Shown one piece after another: positions 9,222-18,721 of a stretch of DNA of 64,000 bases. A program made the translations under genes and the position numbers. The stretch spans positions 868,001-932,000 of the forward strand of contig NC_014414.1 in NCBI RefSeq assembly GCF_000152825.2, given 5' to 3'. Position 1 is the first letter of the stretch; each line of letters starts with the position of its first letter. The notes beneath the pieces were generated by a model. The model saw only the letters and a program-made list of their open reading frames with translations, made no database searches and was not told the DNA's origin. This stretch comes from Parvularcula bermudensis HTCC2503 (GTDB lineage: Bacteria; Pseudomonadota; Alphaproteobacteria; Caulobacterales; Parvularculaceae).

Positions 9222-9239
9222 ATGACGCTTCAGTGACAA
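9222..9239 (-). promoter_or_regulatory. Putative PHO box upstream of the PhoD-like gene
   Basis: Read on the minus strand the sequence is TTGTCAC-TGAA-GCGTCAT: two 7-base repeats related to CTGTCAT separated by the 4-base spacer characteristic of PhoB sites. It lies 40 bp upstream of the phosphatase start and overlaps the 3' end of the glycosyltransferase gene. Each half-site matches five of seven consensus positions, so it is a candidate only. Confidence 0.5.
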
Positions 9240-10384
9240 TCCCCGCTGAGCATTGTTTCGGCAAGCGCGATCACCCGCTTCGCATTCCCCGTCCAGGTCA
9301 GATCGCGGTCCACGATCCGCTTTCGGGCTGCGGTGCCCAGGCGATGTCGTCGATCTTTGTCCCGGATGAGGGAGGCAAGTGCTAGATGGAAGGCCGTCTC
9401 GTCATCGGGGGGGATGAGAACGGCCACTTCTTCATCGGCCACCTCACGGATATTGGGTTGGTCGGGGGCCAGCACCGAAAGACCCTGCGCCATATATTCC
9501 TGGAGCTTGAGGGGGGAGGCATAGGGCGTCACCGCCGGCTGGAGCGCAATGTCCATCGCGGCCAACAAGGCGGGGATCTCTGTCCACGGTTTGGCCCCGA
9601 TCAAATGGACGCGATCCTCAAGCCCCAGATCGACAGCCAGTTGCCTTAACGAGGGGAGGGCGGGACCATCCCCCACAAGGAGAAGCGCGGTCCCAGCCCC
9701 GTCCGGGCTGCTCATAAAGGAGAGGACCCGATCCATGCGGTGCCATTCCCGAACGAAGCCGGTAAAGCCGAGGACGACAGATTGCTGAAGGCCAAGACGC
9801 GCACGCCAGTCGGCGCCATCCTGCGGTTCGAGAAATTCGGGGCGCACGCCATTGCCAATGGGGTGGATGCGGTCTTCGGCCACCCCTTGATCGGCAATCA
9901 TCCGTCCCAGGACGGACGTGACGGGAAGGACCGCATCGGCGCTTTGCCAGATCCGCCTTTCCGAGCGCGCGGCCAGGGGGGGGAAATGCAGCGCGTCGGT
10001 GGCGCGCCGTTCAGCGACCAGCGGCGCATTCACTTCCAGCAGAAAAGGGCAGCCATAGGTGCGGGCCACCCGTCCCCCCGCCGGATAATAAAGGTTGTAG
10101 CGCTCGTAGAGGACATCCGGCTGGAACCGTTTTGCGACCCGCCGCAGGCGGGCCTCGCCTATCACCGCATAGGCGATCTCGGCCGCTTCATAGAGGGGGC
10201 CGGGCAAGACCTGGGTGACATGGGTGGAGGTGAGGGGGCGGGGCGCGGTGCCCGGTTCGCTTTCCCCTCCCGGACCGACGATGAGCACTTCATGACCAAG
10301 GGCGCTGAGCGCGTCGGTTAGTCCATCAATATGGATGCGCTGGCCATCGTCGGATTTCGTGCGATGGGAGTAGAGAATACGCAT
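9230..10384 (-). CDS. Glycosyltransferase family 4 (GT-B fold)
   Basis: 384-residue GT-B glycosyltransferase that probably transfers a nucleotide-sugar-derived residue to an envelope glycan. The start MRILYSHRTKSDDGQ and the Gly-rich N-terminal acceptor loop are typical of the WcaA/RfaG-like group. The donor-binding half has LLVGDGPALPSL, VHLIGAKPW and the E-x7-E type segment LQEYMAQGLSVLAPD. There is no signal peptide, so it acts at the cytoplasmic face. Substrate is unknown and it is not in a polysaccharide cluster. Confidence 0.88.
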   Translation of the reverse strand: MRILYSHRTKSDDGQRIHIDGLTDALSALGHEVLIVGPGGESEPGTAPRPLTSTHVTQVLPGPLYEAAEIAYAVIGEARLRRVAKRFQPDVLYERYNLYYPAGGRVARTYGCPFLLEVNAPLVAERRATDALHFPPLAARSERRIWQSADAVLPVTSVLGRMIADQGVAEDRIHPIGNGVRPEFLEPQDGADWRARLGLQQSVVLGFTGFVREWHRMDRVLSFMSSPDGAGTALLLVGDGPALPSLRQLAVDLGLEDRVHLIGAKPWTEIPALLAAMDIALQPAVTPYASPLKLQEYMAQGLSVLAPDQPNIREVADEEVAVLIPPDDETAFHLALASLIRDKDRRHRLGTAARKRIVDRDLTWTGNAKRVIALAETMLSGDCH

Positions 10385-10806
10385 TGGGGGAGCCGCTCCA
10401 GGAACCTCCGCATGACCCTAGACGGGCGAATAATGAATATTTTGTCGGGTCCATTGTAAAAAAAGCAAAAACAACGAGATACCACTTTGCTACGCAGAGT
10501 GATTGCTGTAGCGCGCAGTCCCAGATTTCTAGAAGCCTCGATGTATGGGGCGCGTTCAACACAGCTATTTGGTTACAAGACGTCGGCGCTTTCCTTCGGG
10601 GATTGAGGGCGGATTTTTCCGCTTTCGTCATTGGGCTCTCGTCTTCCCATATCCGGCCGCGCATCCTCTCTCTCCCCCCTTAGGGGCGCGGACCGGTCAG
10701 GGGCCGTTGCTTTAGGCGACGGCCCCGCTCTTTCTTTCCGTCCAGGGGGAGGGGATGCAGTTCGCGCCGTACGGCCTATGCTCCTGTCAGGTCGAAGGAG
10801 ATGACG
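10385..10806. other. Intergenic region, relatively AT-rich, no gene recognised
   Basis: About 420 bp between the divergent glycosyltransferase and the aldehyde dehydrogenase genes. The part around 10430-10560 is clearly richer in A and T than the surroundings, including a run of seven A at about 10457-10463. Short open frames on both strands have no ribosome binding site or family resemblance. A hairpin at 10700-10726 is the only structured element. It could contain promoters for both genes or a small RNA. Confidence 0.5.
10700..10735 (+). terminator. Strong GC hairpin with pyrimidine-rich tail
   Basis: The left arm GGGGCCGTTGC and the right arm GCGACGGCCCC pair along 11 positions (one G-U) around a TTTAG loop, followed by GCTCTTTCTTTCC. 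It points along the plus strand and lies about 75 bp upstream of the dehydrogenase start. It could end a small upstream transcript or act as a leader attenuator. The tail is T-rich but interrupted, so termination is not certain. Confidence 0.5.
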
Positions 10807-12189
10807 ATGGCCATTCAAACCCTCAATCCCGCCACCGAGGAGGTCGAAAAAGTCTTCGATGCTCTCTCTGATGACGCTGTGGACAAGGCGCTGGACCGTG
10901 CCCTGCACGGCCAGTCGCAGCTCGCCGATTTAGGCGTGGAGAAACGCGCGAGCCTTCTTGCCGAGGCAGCAAAAGTCTTGGATGCGAACAAGCTGGCCTA
11001 TGGCCGCATCATGACGACGGAAATGGGCAAGCCGCTGAAACAAGCGATTGCAGAGGTCGAAAAGTGCGCCTGGGCGTGTCGATATTATGCCGAGCACGGA
11101 CCCCGCTTTATGCGTGACGAGCGCTTCGAGGTCGACGGCATGACCGCCTATGTTCGTCACCTCGCCCTGGGGCCGATCCTGGCGGTGATGCCGTGGAACT
11201 TCCCCCTGTGGCAGGTCTTTCGCTTTGCGGCCCCCTCGATGATCGGCGGCAATCCGGGTCTGCTCAAACACGCCTCGAACGTCCCGCAATCGGCCTTGGT
11301 GATCGAAGATGTACTGCGCGAGGCGGGCTTTCCCGAGGGCGCTTTTCAAACCCTCCTGATCGGCTCGGGCAAGGTTGAGGCCATTTTGCGGGACCGCCGG
11401 GTACGCGGCGCGACCGTCACGGGCTCCAACCCCGCCGGCAGCGCGGTGGCGAAGGTCTGTGGGGAGATGATCAAGCCTACGGTCTTGGAACTTGGGGGCT
11501 CAGACGCCTATATCGTTCAGCCTTCGGCGGACCTTGACAATGCGGTGACCCAGCTTGTCCTTGGACGGACACAAAATAACGGTCAGTCTTGTATCGCTGC
11601 CAAACGGTTTTTGATCCACGACGATATCTACGACACTTTCCGCGAGAAATTAGCGGCGAAATTTGCGGCCCTGACCATTGGTGATCCGATGGAAGAAGCA
11701 ACCGATATCGGCCCCCTGGCCCAGAAACAAGGGCTGAGCGATATCGTCAAGCAGGTCGAGGAGAGCCTCAAAGCCGGTGCGGCGCGGGTTGTGGGGGCCG
11801 AAGCGGTCGAGGGGCCGAACGGCGGTAAAGGCTATTGGTTCGCTCCCGGATTGATCGAGGCGATCCCGCAGGGCTCCCCCGCCTATGAGGAAGAAATTTT
11901 CGGTCCCGTGGGCCTCATGTTCCGAACGACAAGCCTCAATCATGCGCTGGCACTCGCCAATGCGAATAATTTCGGATTGGGCTCGGCCATCTTCACCACC
12001 GATAAGGGCGATATCGAGACCGCGGTCGAGAAACTTGAGGCGGGGGCGACGGCGGTGAACCGCATCGTGGCCTCCAATCCGCACCTGCCCTTTGGCGGGG
12101 TGAAGGAGTCCGGCTATGGGCGGGAGCTGTCTCGCGATGGATTGATGGCTTTTGTCAATCGCAAGACCGTGACCGTGAGCGGGCTCTAA
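10807..12189 (+). CDS. NAD(P)-dependent succinate-semialdehyde dehydrogenase
   Basis: 460-residue aldehyde dehydrogenase of the short GabD1/Sad type, oxidising succinate semialdehyde to succinate at the end of the 4-aminobutyrate pathway. The general base is Glu228 in VLELGG and the catalytic nucleophile is Cys262 in NNGQSCIAAKR. The Rossmann region contains PWNFPLWQ and TGSNPAGSAVA. Start ATG 10807 is preferred over ATG 10801 because AAGGAG ends just before 10801 and gives a 6-base spacer. No GABA transaminase is adjacent, so the exact substrate remains an inference. Confidence 0.88.
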   Translation: MAIQTLNPATEEVEKVFDALSDDAVDKALDRALHGQSQLADLGVEKRASLLAEAAKVLDANKLAYGRIMTTEMGKPLKQAIAEVEKCAWACRYYAEHGPRFMRDERFEVDGMTAYVRHLALGPILAVMPWNFPLWQVFRFAAPSMIGGNPGLLKHASNVPQSALVIEDVLREAGFPEGAFQTLLIGSGKVEAILRDRRVRGATVTGSNPAGSAVAKVCGEMIKPTVLELGGSDAYIVQPSADLDNAVTQLVLGRTQNNGQSCIAAKRFLIHDDIYDTFREKLAAKFAALTIGDPMEEATDIGPLAQKQGLSDIVKQVEESLKAGAARVVGAEAVEGPNGGKGYWFAPGLIEAIPQGSPAYEEEIFGPVGLMFRTTSLNHALALANANNFGLGSAIFTTDKGDIETAVEKLEAGATAVNRIVASNPHLPFGGVKESGYGRELSRDGLMAFVNRKTVTVSGL

Positions 12190-12235
12190 CCCCTCCTCCA
12201 TGGGTGGCCGATCCTCCAACGGCCCCCCGCAGCCG

Positions 12236-13897
12236 TCAGCGGGAGTCCGGGTCTGGGACGGGGGTCGCCCCTTCGGGGCTTGGCGCCTCGTCCACCCCGG
12301 AGGGCGCAATGACCCCCTTCTGGAAATATTGCCGTGTCAGCCGGAAGATCAGGGGGCTGAGCACGATGAGCGCAACGAGATTCGGCGCCGCCATCAGACC
12401 GGTGAGGGTATCGGCGACGAGCCAAAACAAATTCACGATATTCGATAGATCTGTCGGCGCTTCGATGACCGCGCCATTGACGGTGACGACGCCATTCATG
12501 AGGACGAGATCACCGGGGGGCAGGGTGACGACTTCACCGCCGCTGAGGGCGGGCGCGTTGTCGATCAACAGGATTTCCCCCTGCCGGGCGATGGTCTGAT
12601 CCGGCGATACTTTGATCGGCGCGTCCTCCAGGGCGAGGGTGGCGGCGCCGCCGAAGACGACCAGGATCCAGCTGATCTTGAAGGGCAGGATTGCGCGTTC
12701 GCTGAAGAGAAAGGCGGCACATCGCTCTCCGTAGTAGGACCAGCCGAGAATGGTGGTGAAGGCGAATACTGAGAGACTGATTGCGACGATGTGTTTCCCC
12801 ACCCCTGTCAGGGTCGCATCGAAGGCAGCGGCGGTTAGCGGGGCGGCGGTATCGCACCCGGCAGGCTGGCCGCTCGCCAGAAAGACATCGAGATTGAGCG
12901 TCGTCGGCAGGCATTCCTGGGCAATCACGCCAGAGGTGAGGATGACCAGGGCGGTGATCGTGCAGACAATCAAGGTGTCGATGACCGTGCCCAGCATCGC
13001 AATAATGCCCTGATTGACGGGGTCCTCATTTTTAGCGGCCGCATGGGCGATCGGCGCGGACCCCTGTCCAGCCTCATTGGAGAAGATCCCTCGGGCGACG
13101 CCAAAGCGCATGGCGTGAAGCAGAAGGCCGATGGTAATGCCTGTCCCTGCGGCATCGATCCCAAAGGCGCCTTCGAAGATGCGGCTGAACGCTTCGGGGA
13201 CGTGGCTGACATTGAGCCCGATCACAAGAAGCCCGGCGCCCAAATACGCGATCGCCATGAGCGGCACGAGGCGCGAGGCGACGGAGGCGATCCGGGTCAC
13301 CCCGCCCAAAATCACGGCACCCGCGCCAAGGGCGAGGACGATCCCTGAGATAATCGGCGGGATCGAATAGGTGGAGTTCAAGGCATCGGCGACGGAATTG
13401 GACTGGATCGACGCGCCTGTGCCCCAACTCGCCAGAACGCCGAAAAGGGCGAAGAGCACGGCAAGCCAAATCCATGACTTTCCCATGCCGTTCTTAATGT
13501 AATACATCGGGCCGCCGACGTGATTGCCATTGGCGTCGATCTCGCGGAACCGGACCGCCAGAACCCCTTCGCTGTATTTGGTCGCCATGCCGACGATCGC
13601 CGTAACCCACATCCAGAACACGGCGCCCGGTCCCCCAATGGCAATGGCGGCGGCCACACCGGCAATATTCCCTGTGCCAATCGTCGAAGAGAGGGCCGTC
13701 ATCAATGCACTGAAAGGGCTGATATCGCCTTCGCGGTCCTCGGGCCGAGGGCGGAATAATTGTCCCACGGCATAGGGCAGCTTTCGGATCGTCATCAATC
13801 TGAGGCCGACGGTGAGGAGAAGCCCCGTTCCGAGCAGTAGCGAGAGCATGGGAACGCCCCAAACAATTCCGTTTACGAAACGAATGGCATCTTCCAT
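12236..13897 (-). CDS. Alanine/glycine:cation symporter (AGCS family) with two inserted loops
   Basis: 553-residue sodium-coupled alanine/glycine importer of the inner membrane. Family signatures are SSTIGTGNIAGVAAAI, GGPGAVFWMWV, GGPMYYIKNGMG, FSNEAGQGSAPIAHAAAK and GWSYYGERC. Two stretches are longer than I expect for the family. One lies at about residues 327-355 and contains two cysteines (QECLPT and AGCDTA). The other is a hydrophilic segment at about 425-480 between two membrane helices. These probably form extracytoplasmic loops. The gene is convergent with SSADH and divergent from the flavoprotein gene. Confidence 0.92.
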   Translation of the reverse strand: MEDAIRFVNGIVWGVPMLSLLLGTGLLLTVGLRLMTIRKLPYAVGQLFRPRPEDREGDISPFSALMTALSSTIGTGNIAGVAAAIAIGGPGAVFWMWVTAIVGMATKYSEGVLAVRFREIDANGNHVGGPMYYIKNGMGKSWIWLAVLFALFGVLASWGTGASIQSNSVADALNSTYSIPPIISGIVLALGAGAVILGGVTRIASVASRLVPLMAIAYLGAGLLVIGLNVSHVPEAFSRIFEGAFGIDAAGTGITIGLLLHAMRFGVARGIFSNEAGQGSAPIAHAAAKNEDPVNQGIIAMLGTVIDTLIVCTITALVILTSGVIAQECLPTTLNLDVFLASGQPAGCDTAAPLTAAAFDATLTGVGKHIVAISLSVFAFTTILGWSYYGERCAAFLFSERAILPFKISWILVVFGGAATLALEDAPIKVSPDQTIARQGEILLIDNAPALSGGEVVTLPPGDLVLMNGVVTVNGAVIEAPTDLSNIVNLFWLVADTLTGLMAAPNLVALIVLSPLIFRLTRQYFQKGVIAPSGVDEAPSPEGATPVPDPDSR

Positions 13898-14098
13898 ATT
13901 GTTGGGCCCCGCGCTGTCACAAAAGCGTCAGCATATGGCGGCGACAGCGCCGGTGTCCAGCGCCAGGCGATAAGGGCCCCTGAGGCGGGGAACGGCCCGC
14001 CGCGAACCGAGAGGTTCGGAAAGAGAATAGCAGGGGCGGCGTTGACGCCTCGTCATCCCGTCTATGTCCTTGATGGAAATCATTTTGCCGGGAGGATT

Positions 14099-15523
14099 AT
14101 GGGCCCCGACCTTCATTGCGACGTTGCGATTATCGGGGCTGGGACGGCCGGTATCAGCGCAGAACGCAGCGCGCGGCGCCAGGGCGCCCAAACCCTCCTC
14201 ATCGACCCCCATTTCGCGGGGACAGTCTGCGCGCGCATTGGGTGTATGCCGTCCAAATTGCTGATCGCGGCAGCGCAGGCGGCGCATGGGGCCCGGACGG
14301 CCGGCCCCTTCGGCATCAGGGGGGGAGAGGTTCGGGTCGACGGCGCGGCGGTGATGCGGCGGGTTCGCGCCCTGAGGGATGAGTTCGTCGCCGGGGTGAA
14401 GGACAGTTTTGAGGCATTGCCAGACGGCACAACGGTCAAGGCAGCGGCCCACTTTACCGGTCCGAACTACATGACCCTCGACGATGGGCGCCGCCTCTCG
14501 GCCCGCGCTTTTGTTCTCGCCACCGGCAGTCATCCGGCGGTGCCGGATGCTTTCGCCGCGCTTGGAGATCGACTGGAGACCAACCAAACGATCTTCGAAC
14601 GGGAAACCCTGCCGGAGAGCCTTGCCGTGGTCGGGGGCGGGCCCCTTGGCCTCGAATTGGCGCAGGCGATGGCCCGACTTGGGGTCGAGGTCACCGTGCT
14701 TGAGGCCTCGGATCGTCTTGCGGGGATCGCGGACCGGCAGTTGGCGACCAATTTTTACGACCGTCTTTCAACGGAGATGACGATCCACCTGAAGGCGGAG
14801 GTGACCCCCCGACGTGTCGATGACGGCGTCGTGCTCGAATGGGCGGGTGGTTCCCTCAAGGCCGAACGGGTTCTCCTGGCGATCGGTCGCCCCCCGAGCC
14901 TTGAGGGGCTTCATCTGGCGGCGGCAGGCCTGACCCTCAAGGAGAATGGCGTGCCCGACTACGACCCCCGGACATTGAGATGTGGCAAGTCAGCCATCTT
15001 CATTGCGGGGGACATGACCGGGGAGCGGCCGCTCTTGCACGAAGCCTCGGCTGAGGGGACGATTGCCGGCGCCAATGCCGCCGATCCTGACCATACGGCG
15101 CCCTCGCACCGGCTCGTCCCTTTTTCGATGGCTTTCACCCATCCAGGGGTGGTGTCGATCGGAGAGGTGGCGGATCGCGCCGACGCGCGCACTGTGGTCG
15201 GCTATGCCGATTTCGGCACACAAGGGCGGGCACGCGTAGAAAACCTAAATGTCGGCGGGGCCCTTCTCTACGCCGAGCCGCAAACCGGACGTCTCATCGG
15301 TGCCCTGCTGGTGGCCCCCATGGCCGAGCATCTCGGACATCTCCTCGCCTGGGCCATCGAGGCGGGGGAGACGGCCCCCACGCTGCTGGACAGACCCTTC
15401 TATCATCCCACCTATGAAGAGGGATTGAAATCTGCGCTGCGTGACATCTGTCAGGCCTTGGAGAACGGGGTGCCGAAAGACCGGGACGATTGGGATCGGC
15501 CGGGGGACCATTCGGACGGATAG
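14099..15523 (+). CDS. Dihydrolipoyl dehydrogenase-like FAD/NAD disulfide oxidoreductase
   Basis: 474-residue class I pyridine nucleotide-disulfide oxidoreductase. The FAD-binding motif is VAIIGAGTAGISAE near the N-terminus. The redox pair is in GTVCARIGCMPSK, the NAD(P) site is LAVVGGGPLGLELAQAMA, and the C-terminal dimer interface carries the catalytic His in FYHPTYEE. It is not next to a 2-oxoacid dehydrogenase complex, and its sequence resembles the mercuric-reductase/Lpd3-like branch, so the electron acceptor is unknown. Start ATG 14099 has GGGAGG upstream, unlike the longer frame from 14042. putA follows 86 bp later. Confidence 0.85.
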   Translation: MGPDLHCDVAIIGAGTAGISAERSARRQGAQTLLIDPHFAGTVCARIGCMPSKLLIAAAQAAHGARTAGPFGIRGGEVRVDGAAVMRRVRALRDEFVAGVKDSFEALPDGTTVKAAAHFTGPNYMTLDDGRRLSARAFVLATGSHPAVPDAFAALGDRLETNQTIFERETLPESLAVVGGGPLGLELAQAMARLGVEVTVLEASDRLAGIADRQLATNFYDRLSTEMTIHLKAEVTPRRVDDGVVLEWAGGSLKAERVLLAIGRPPSLEGLHLAAAGLTLKENGVPDYDPRTLRCGKSAIFIAGDMTGERPLLHEASAEGTIAGANAADPDHTAPSHRLVPFSMAFTHPGVVSIGEVADRADARTVVGYADFGTQGRARVENLNVGGALLYAEPQTGRLIGALLVAPMAEHLGHLLAWAIEAGETAPTLLDRPFYHPTYEEGLKSALRDICQALENGVPKDRDDWDRPGDHSDG

Positions 15524-15544
15524 AGCAACGCGGTGCGCTGCCTT

Positions 15545-15570
15545 GCGTGTGGGGGGAATGTCCCCCACGC
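15545..15570 (+). other. GC-rich stem-loop between the flavoprotein gene and putA
   Basis: GCGTGTGGGGG pairs with CCCCCACGC around a GAATGT loop, with a two-base bulge. No T-run follows, so it is not a standard intrinsic terminator. It may reduce read-through into putA or form part of the putA leader. Confidence 0.4.
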
Positions 15571-15609
15571 CGGGGCATTGAAAAACGACGATGATTGGAG
15601 GCGACGAAA

Positions 15610-18600
15610 ATGTCCTTGCCGGTGTTCAATGCTGACTATGCCCCCGACGATTTCGCTTTCGCCCGGTCGTTATTGGCCCGTAATGCCATCCCCGACCCCC
15701 AGAAGGCAAAGATCAAGAAGCGTGCCCTCCGCTATGTCGAAGCGATCCGCCATGCGCCCAAGGGCGCGGGGCTTGAAGACTTCATGCAGGAATATTCGCT
15801 GTCGACCAAAGAAGGCCTCGCCCTCATGGTTCTTGCCGAGGCGCTGTTGCGGATTCCTGACGAGGAAACCCAGGACAAGCTGATTGCCGATAAATTGGGG
15901 ACCGGCGATTGGGAGGCGCCCGACGGCGATGAGAGTTGGCTGTTGATGGCGGCCAGCTGGGGCATTGGGCTGTCCGCGCGTATCGTCCGTCCGGGCGATA
16001 CGCCCGGCGGCGTGATCCAAGGACTGATCCGACGGGTCGGGGGTCCGGCGGTCCGGGTCGGTACCCGTCAGGCCATGAATTATCTTGGCCGCAACTTCGT
16101 CCTGGGACAGACGATTGAGGACGCCCTCGATCGCGCCCGAAAGCAGGAAAAGAAGGGCTATCGCTATTCCTACGATATGCTGGGCGAGGCGGCACGGACA
16201 TATGACGATGCCGAGCGCTATAGGGAGTCCTATGCCGGGGCGATAGCCGCCATCGGTCAGCGGGCCAAGGCGAATATGCCCCCCGCCGACCGGCCGGGGA
16301 TCTCCGTCAAGCTTTCGGCGCTAACGCCGCGATACTTCCTCAAGAATAGCGAGGAGCTCTACGAAAAGCTCCTGCCGATGGTCCTTGCGCTCGCCGAACA
16401 GGCCAAGGCGGAGGACCTGAACTTCACCATGGATGCCGAAGAAGCCGATCGGCTGGAGGTATCCCTCGATATCTTCCGTGCCCTTACCGAAGCGCCGTCT
16501 TTGGCCGGGTGGGACGGCCTCGGGCTCGCCGTGCAGGCCTATCAGAAGCGGGCGCCTGAGGTGATCCAATATGTCGACACCCTGGCGAAAGAGAGCGGAC
16601 GACGGTTCACCGTTCGTCTGGTCAAGGGCGCCTATTGGGATACTGAAATCAAGCGCGCCCAAGAGCGGGGGATTGAGAATTTCCCAGTCTTTACACGGAA
16701 AACCGTGACGGATCTGTGTTATTTGGATTGCGCTCGTCTGTTGCTCGATGCGCGGCCCCGTCTGTTCCCGCAATTCGCGACCCATAACGCCGTGACCATG
16801 GCGGCCATCGTGGAGATGGGGGGGAACGATGGATATGAATTCCAGCGCCTCCATGGCATGGGCGAGGTTCTCTACGATGCCCAGGTCCACGATGACGGTA
16901 TCCCCGTCCGTATTTACGCGCCGGTGGGGGGGTATAAGGACCTTCTCGCCTATCTAGTGCGGCGGATGCTTGAAAATGCCGCCAATTCCTCCTTCGTGGC
17001 GCAGATTTCCGACGAGCGGATATCGAACGACGATCTCCTCGAATTGCCGCAGGATGAGTTGCGGGAATCCGTCGATCTCGGCGAGGCGCCGATCCATCCG
17101 TTAATCCGCCTGCCCCACAAACTCTATCCATTACGTCCCAACAGCGCGGGGCGGGAGCTTGGGCATCGTCCCCACCTGGCCGAGCTGTCAGAGGCGATCG
17201 AGCAATTCCGTGGGCCCTATGAGCCGCTGCCGGCGTTGATCAACGCGGAGGCGTATCGGCACGAAGGGGCGCTCCACCCGATTAGAAACCCGGCGTCGAC
17301 GGAAAAACCGATTGGAGAATGGCGGGTTTCCGGCACGGCGGTGGTCGATCATGCCATGTCGGTGGCGCATGACGCCTTCCCCAAATGGAATGCCCGACCC
17401 GTGGAGGAGCGGGGCCAATTGCTGCGCGATTTTGCCGACCGGATGGAGGCGCAGCTTCCCTATCTTGTCTCGATCATCGCCCATGAGGCCGGTCGCACCG
17501 TGGATGACGGGATCGCCGAAGTACGGGAAGCCGTCGATTTCTGCCGCTATTATGCACAGCGTGCCGAAGAATTGATGGTCGACCAGGAAATGCCCGGTCC
17601 GGTGGGTGAGCTCAATATGTACCATCTTGAGGGGCGGGGCGTCTGGGCCGCCATCTCGCCCTGGAATTTTCCCCTTGCGATCTTTGTCGGCCAAATTGCC
17701 GCCGCTGTGGCGACGGGGAATACCGTGGTGGCCAAACCCGCGCCGCAGACCCCCTATATCGCCTGGCGTGTGATTGAGATGTGGCACGAAGTCGGCTTGC
17801 CGGCCGGCGTGGTCAATCTCGTCCTTGGGGCCGGCGAGACCGGTCAAGCCATGATCAATCACCCCGCCCTTGCGGGGGTGGTCTTCACCGGCTCCGTTCC
17901 GACGGCCAAAGCGATCAACCGTGCGCTCGCCGAGCGGGAGGGGCCGATCGTTCCCCTGATCGCTGAAACCGGCGGTATCAATGCCATGATCGTCGACTCA
18001 ACGGCTCTCCCCGAACAGGTCGCTGACGATGTGGTCGGCTCGGCTTTTCGGTCGGCCGGACAGCGCTGTTCGGCTTTGCGTATTCTGTATGTGCAGGAAG
18101 ATGTGGCCGACCATATGCTGGAGATGATCCAGGGGGCAGCGGAGGCGCTGAAGATTGGTCCCCCTAAAGACCTTTCGGTGGATATGGGACCGGTGATCGA
18201 CACCGATGCCGTCGAACGTCTCGATGCCCATTGGAATGAGATCTCGGCCAAGGGAAAAGTCCGGTATAAAGGCCAAGCCCCCGAGGGCGGGACGTTCTTT
18301 GCCCCCCGTATTGTAGAACTTGAGAATTTCCGAGATCTTCAAAGCGAAGCATTCGGTCCCATTCTCCATGTCTGCCGGTGGAAGCCCTCGCAACTCGATG
18401 AGGTCATCGCCTCAATTCACGAGACGGGCTTTGGGCTCACCTTCGGCATCCACTCTCGTCTCGAGAGCCGCCAACGCCAATTGGCGGCGGCCGCGCCGAC
18501 AGGAAATGTCTATATCAATCGGAATATGGTGGGGGCGATCGTCGGGGTTCAGCCGTTCGGTGGCCGCGGCCTTTCTGGGACGGGACCGAAAGCCGGGGGC

Positions 18601-18699
18601 CCCCTTTATCTCACCCGGTTCTGCGAAGAAAAGCATGTGTGTGAGAACACCACAGCGGCGGGGGGCAATGCGTCGCTGATCGCGCTCAGCGACGAATAA
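15610..18699 (+). CDS. putA: Bifunctional proline dehydrogenase / glutamate-semialdehyde dehydrogenase
   Basis: 1029-residue PutA that converts proline to glutamate with FAD and NAD. The N-terminal proline dehydrogenase barrel spans roughly residues 60-470 (FTMDAEEADRLE, VRLVKGAYWD, QFATHNAVT). The aldehyde dehydrogenase domain spans about 520-1000 (SPWNFPLAIF, ETGGINAMI, and the nucleophile in SAGQRCSALR). It lacks the N-terminal ribbon-helix-helix of enterobacterial PutA, so it is not expected to repress its own gene. ATG 15610 has GGAGG 8 bases upstream, favouring it over the earlier in-frame ATG. Glutamate from proline joins that from pxpABC. Confidence 0.96.
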   Translation: MSLPVFNADYAPDDFAFARSLLARNAIPDPQKAKIKKRALRYVEAIRHAPKGAGLEDFMQEYSLSTKEGLALMVLAEALLRIPDEETQDKLIADKLGTGDWEAPDGDESWLLMAASWGIGLSARIVRPGDTPGGVIQGLIRRVGGPAVRVGTRQAMNYLGRNFVLGQTIEDALDRARKQEKKGYRYSYDMLGEAARTYDDAERYRESYAGAIAAIGQRAKANMPPADRPGISVKLSALTPRYFLKNSEELYEKLLPMVLALAEQAKAEDLNFTMDAEEADRLEVSLDIFRALTEAPSLAGWDGLGLAVQAYQKRAPEVIQYVDTLAKESGRRFTVRLVKGAYWDTEIKRAQERGIENFPVFTRKTVTDLCYLDCARLLLDARPRLFPQFATHNAVTMAAIVEMGGNDGYEFQRLHGMGEVLYDAQVHDDGIPVRIYAPVGGYKDLLAYLVRRMLENAANSSFVAQISDERISNDDLLELPQDELRESVDLGEAPIHPLIRLPHKLYPLRPNSAGRELGHRPHLAELSEAIEQFRGPYEPLPALINAEAYRHEGALHPIRNPASTEKPIGEWRVSGTAVVDHAMSVAHDAFPKWNARPVEERGQLLRDFADRMEAQLPYLVSIIAHEAGRTVDDGIAEVREAVDFCRYYAQRAEELMVDQEMPGPVGELNMYHLEGRGVWAAISPWNFPLAIFVGQIAAAVATGNTVVAKPAPQTPYIAWRVIEMWHEVGLPAGVVNLVLGAGETGQAMINHPALAGVVFTGSVPTAKAINRALAEREGPIVPLIAETGGINAMIVDSTALPEQVADDVVGSAFRSAGQRCSALRILYVQEDVADHMLEMIQGAAEALKIGPPKDLSVDMGPVIDTDAVERLDAHWNEISAKGKVRYKGQAPEGGTFFAPRIVELENFRDLQSEAFGPILHVCRWKPSQLDEVIASIHETGFGLTFGIHSRLESRQRQLAAAAPTGNVYINRNMVGAIVGVQPFGGRGLSGTGPKAGGPLYLTRFCEEKHVCENTTAAGGNASLIALSDE

Positions 18700-18721
18700 A
18701 GGCCCCCTACCTTTATAGCGT

